A DNA stretch of 64,000 nt from Tetracladium setigerum (taxonomy: Eukaryota; Ascomycota; Leotiomycetes; Helotiales), in contig PZJY01000010.1 of assembly GCA_031472005.1 (NCBI GenBank), positions 620,001 through 684,000 of the forward strand, given 5' to 3'. Position 1 is the stretch's first letter, and each line of letters opens with the position of its first letter. The notes beneath the pieces were generated by a model. The model saw nothing but the letters and a program-made list of their open reading frames with translations. It was not told the origin of the DNA and searched no databases. Of this stretch, positions 60,581-64,000 are shown in pieces. The translations under genes were made by a program, and so were the position numbers.

Positions 60581-61376
60581 TGTGGCGGTCAAGGAGGAGT
60601 GAAGTTTTTCGGATTGGCACAACAGGAGGAGAGAGATGGGGGATTAAACTAAAAGAAACAAGATGGAATTAGAATGAGTTCAAATAAAGAGAAGGAAGAC
60701 ACGGGGAAGGAAATCCAATGCCTCCACAGGCAGACCGGTGTTTGCGACGTGGTTGAGGGGTTCGCAAAGAAAGAAGAAACCCACCTTTGTCTATTGACTG
60801 ATCGAGAATATGAGGTGATAAATTGAACTTGCGGCAGCGTATATGTATATAGGCTAGCCGAAGTAACGTTTCCGGGCCCAACGGTCTGCTACTTCCCGCT
60901 GCATGTACGACGAGGAGAGGGAAGTGTGTTTTTGTTGTTGTTGTGGGGTGAGGGTGATTGTGGATGATGATCTTACTTATGGTGTTGTGTTTTGTTTGTC
61001 TTTTAGGCGGCGGGGGGAATTGGCTGAAATTTTGAATCGCGGGCGAGCGCTTCTGATTGGTGCAGGGCAGTCCCACCGTTGAAGGATTTCGATAATGATG
61101 ATTTGAGGAGGACGAGGAAGAGGAAGAAGAAGAGTCCATGATCCTTCCATTTCTTCTAGTTGTTCTATGATCATTCTATGATGATCTATACTCTCGATTC
61201 TATAATTAACCAATAATCACTCGGTCATCAATCATTCTTCACATCATGACATGCTTCATGTGTTCAACATGTGTGAGATGTAGATATAATGTATGATTTT
61301 AGAACGAGATGAGGATATAATTGTCATCCTAACAATTACCGTTTCTTTATATCGCATCTTTACCTACAGATACAGA

Positions 61377-61407
61377 GGTAGGTAGGTAGGTAGGTAGGTA
61401 GGTAGGT
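61377..61407. repeat. (GGTA)n microsatellite
   Basis: Seven perfect GGTA units and a partial eighth. Confidence 0.87.
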
Positions 61408-61688
61408 CCTGTTCACATTATTATGAGAGACATCAAAAGAATCCCCGATCAAGAAGTACCGCATTTCTGTAAAGGTGTCGCGTTTTGTCTCTCCGGATTC
61501 CGGAGTCTCCCAGCAGCTGGTGGAGACGGAGGAGTACGTATTACTGAACTGAACAGCAGTCCAGCCACTCACTCAATCTCTTTCTCTCTCTCTCTTATAT
61601 TTATTCTCCGTACCAACGTCGTCGCCGCTCTGGAAGTATCCTATATACAGCGAAGGACTGGCTGTGTCGCAAGTTTTCAATTCCCAAT

Positions 61689-61711
61689 CATATATATATA
61701 TATGTATATAA
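61689..61711. repeat. (TA)n microsatellite
   Basis: An AT alternating tract with one interrupting G. Confidence 0.75.
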
Positions 61712-61942
61712 TACCTGCCTAAAGAATATGATAAAGCCCAACTATTCCATTCCGCACAATCAATCCTTCCTGTCCCCAATAATAGTCGTCCAATAATGAT
61801 GATCCCCATCATCTCATCCCGTGCGAGTAGTCCCGTCCCCCACTACTTTCAAACTGTTCGTTGGATCCTCCGCACAACGGCCGCCGCCATTCATCATTCA
61901 CCCCGTTCTCACCACCAGCCAGTCACCACTGTAGCTGTGCAG

Positions 61943-61964
61943 CAGCCAGCCAGCCAGCCAGCCA
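61943..61964. repeat. (CAGC/CCAG)n microsatellite
   Basis: About five tandem CAGC units. Confidence 0.8.
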
Positions 61965-63243
61965 AGAGCTTAACATCCAAACGGATGCCAAGAGCCAAGA
62001 CACAAGAGTTTATTTAAATGATGGATGGGATGTTCGGTGTTGTGTGGTGTGTTCAGGATGTTGATCTGATCACTACCAAGAGTATTTTTGATCATTCATT
62101 TCCCACTCTACCACAAGTAACTGTACCTGTACCCAGCTGCCTGAGGTGCTTCTTCCCCCTGTTCCCTTCAAAACTGCGTGCTCATTACCGCATTGGGATG
62201 CTGCCGTGCCTCAATCTAGACCTGCATGGTCACCAATCAAATCCCTGGGAAGGACACGACCCCCGCAATACCACGGTACTTCACTGCTCCAAGCAGCTTC
62301 CAAGACTCTCGGTCGGGGATCTACGAGTAGGTACGGACGGATACTCCTGTACCCATTCCATTCCATTTCAATAGCTAAGGTACAGTAATAGGTAGGGAGG
62401 GTACTGTACACACATATTCCTTTCTCTTCCTCTTCCTCTTCTTCTTCTTCTCCCTCTCTCTAACCCTCTCCCATCTTCCGAATAACCAACAACATATTCA
62501 TCACAAAGGACTCCCTCCTCGTGAGACAGGGACAGACCGAAGGTGCCCCCAAAGACGAGAATCAATTCACATGGGAACGGCCACACTCGCTTGGCTTCGG
62601 TGCTGTGGCGAGTACAGTCGGACAGAGAGAGAAAGACAGCTTGAAACCACCAACATCTGACCTTCAAGGCTACTACTACGACTGAGATTTATGGAAGGAT
62701 AATACGCCAATTCTTGTTAAAATCGCCATCCACGGAAGAATCAATTATCCAATTTTCGCAAAATACCATCAATCGCAAACCTTCCCTCCCTTCTTCACCT
62801 GTTTGTCCAGTCCAGCCAGGGTGCTTGCTTGGATTAGGTTCGTTGCGTCTCAGATCATTTCGCCAATCATCATCACTCCGCTTGAAGAGAGGAAAAAGCT
62901 GTGACGAATTTGTTTTTCCCTCCTGAATCCGCTTTTTGCGAGAGAAAAATCTCCTTCGTTTTATCGGAGAGCAACGTGGTCTTCCTTTCAGTATTCATTA
63001 ATCCTTCTAGAAGGAGGAGTTGAGGCAACCGGCGGAGACGACGAGTCAGTTCTATGCTTTTCGGGAGGCCATCCATTTCCGGAACTGCAACGATAGACCG
63101 TCCATCTATCACCCACAATTGACTTCGACTCTCGCCGTTACGAATTTTGAGAGAAAGCGGGAAAGAAGACATTTCACGCTGGTTGAAATCTCACGTGCAT
63201 CGAGCAAATCTCAAATCAGACAATCCAAGCAATTGTCACCAGT

Positions 63244-64000
63244 ATGGACAGTCCGGAGCAATCGCCTGAGCCGAGCCATCAGCAGGATGTGGATGGAGGC
63301 AAGGAAGACGGCAAGGACCCAGAAAATCCGTCCAAAAAAGGCTCAAAAGCACAGGGTCGTAAAAGAACAAAGTCGGGCTGTTTGAGTAAGCCAATTATCC
63401 TAATTCTTGTCTTGACGACAATTTCGGTTATCACCAGTGTTAACACTACTACCTACAGCATGCCGAAAAAGACGTATCAAGTGCGGAGAGGAGCGTCCAA
63501 CTTGTCAGAATTGCACCAAATCAAAACGCCAATGTGAAGGCTACAACCAGAGAGTTGTATTTAAGGATCCTCTGAGTGCTTATCGACCATCATGGGCCGG
63601 CACTTCCCAGATGTCCTTTTCCGGGAGAGGAGGGCCTCGTTCAAATAGTAACGCAGGCTCACATCAAGCCCAAACTCCAGCCAATCCTCCACCGATTGCC
63701 CCCAAACCCGCTGGCTATACTAACAACACGCCTGATTCGGCAAGCATACGGCACCCTCACAACCCATCCGAGGCAATGGACCATCAAGTCTATGTCTTTC
63801 CAAACCAGACTCCAAATCCTGCTCTTCCGCACCTGAACATCCCTCCTCATTCTCAGAGCATGAGTATAGCTCCAACCTCGGAAACCTTGGACATGGAAAG
63901 GAAGCCTTCTCAAGTTCATGCACCTCATTACGACTTCAACACTCTTACCAATCTCGATGCCGGAAAGCCTAGTAGTATATCTCCCGTGCAAATGAGTCCC
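63244..64000 (+). CDS. Zn2Cys6 transcription regulator, Pro1/ADV-1-like, 5' part
   Basis: Exon 1 is 63244-63385 and exon 2 starts at 63459 and runs off the window. The intron (gtaagc...acctacag) splits the zinc cluster. After splicing it reads SGCLTCRKRRIKCGEERPTC, then QNCTKSKRQC, so C-x2-C-x6-C-x6-C-x2-C-x6-C, a canonical binuclear cluster for DNA binding. It is followed directly by EGYNQRVVFKDP. That post-cluster text and the RKRTKSGCL lead-in resemble the Sordaria/Neurospora sexual-development regulator Pro1/ADV-1 as I remember it; this is a recollection, not a search. The following 170 residues are Pro/Ser/Asn-rich and disordered. The N-terminal 45 residues are acidic-basic mixed (PSKKGSKAQGRKR). 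The fungal-specific transcription factor domain, if present, lies beyond the right edge. The upstream region exceeds 2.6 kb. Confidence 0.82.

Larger units (their letters stand above)
60581..63243. other. Long divergent regulatory region, MET13 and zinc-cluster gene
   Basis: 2.66 kb with no supported gene. It contains several microsatellites, listed separately, and probably the long leader of the zinc-cluster gene, as is common for developmental regulators in filamentous fungi. Confidence 0.45.

Noticed and set aside
60669..61139. Ser/His-rich minus-strand frame
   Set aside because: It is low-complexity, derived from simple repeats in the MET13 upstream region, with no motifs.
62368..62667. 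Small minus-strand frame with Arg/Gly-rich tail
   Set aside because: It mirrors a CTTCTT-rich tract and shows no conserved feature.

Overview
The window is nuclear DNA from a filamentous ascomycete (Pezizomycotina; a leotiomycete-like fungus is my guess from protein resemblance, not a computed placement). The evidence is short GT-AG introns of about 45-200 bp with CTAAC-like branch points, intron-bearing tRNA genes, HET-domain proteins, fungal zinc-cluster regulators and a set of core fungal housekeeping genes. I see no prophage, CRISPR array, bacterial operon or intact transposon.

Layout, left to right: the end of ROT1 (+); two near-identical tRNA-Pro(TGG) genes; a membrane-anchored histidine acid phosphatase/phytase (-); exocyst subunit SEC5 (-), divergent from mitochondrial NAD-isocitrate dehydrogenase IDH2 (+); a BED-like plus zinc-cluster regulator (-); a HET-domain protein (+); an uncharacterised Ser-rich protein (+); a trypsin-fold protease (-); an Rmn1/RBM26-like RNA-binding protein (+); a damaged HET-domain gene (+); an unclassified small membrane-protein locus (-); a Rad5/HLTF-type SNF2-RING protein (-); PI 4-kinase LSB6 (-); mitochondrial AIM41 (-); an uncharacterised basic Arg/Ser-rich protein (+); elongation factor 2 (-); the giant lipid-transfer protein CSF1 (-, about 10 kb), divergent from a TMEM184/HFL1-type membrane protein (+); methylenetetrahydrofolate reductase MET13 (-); and the 5' part of a Zn2Cys6 regulator resembling Pro1/ADV-1 (+). 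Genes are mostly unrelated neighbours, as usual in fungi. Three divergent pairs (SEC5/IDH2, CSF1/TMEM184, MET13/zinc-cluster gene) share upstream regions.

The most striking pattern is that seven otherwise intact genes carry nine apparent single-base deletions, each inside or beside a run of G or C. Restoring one base makes exon phases, reading frame and conserved motifs fit every time. Because the set includes MET13, LSB6 and a TMEM184 gene, systematic under-calling in the assembly is the likeliest cause, but only reads or transcripts can decide. The HET gene at 26.6-28.6 kb shows the same signature plus one in-frame TAG that this cause does not explain. I did not find a convincing new biological system; the candidates worth a look are listed as findings.
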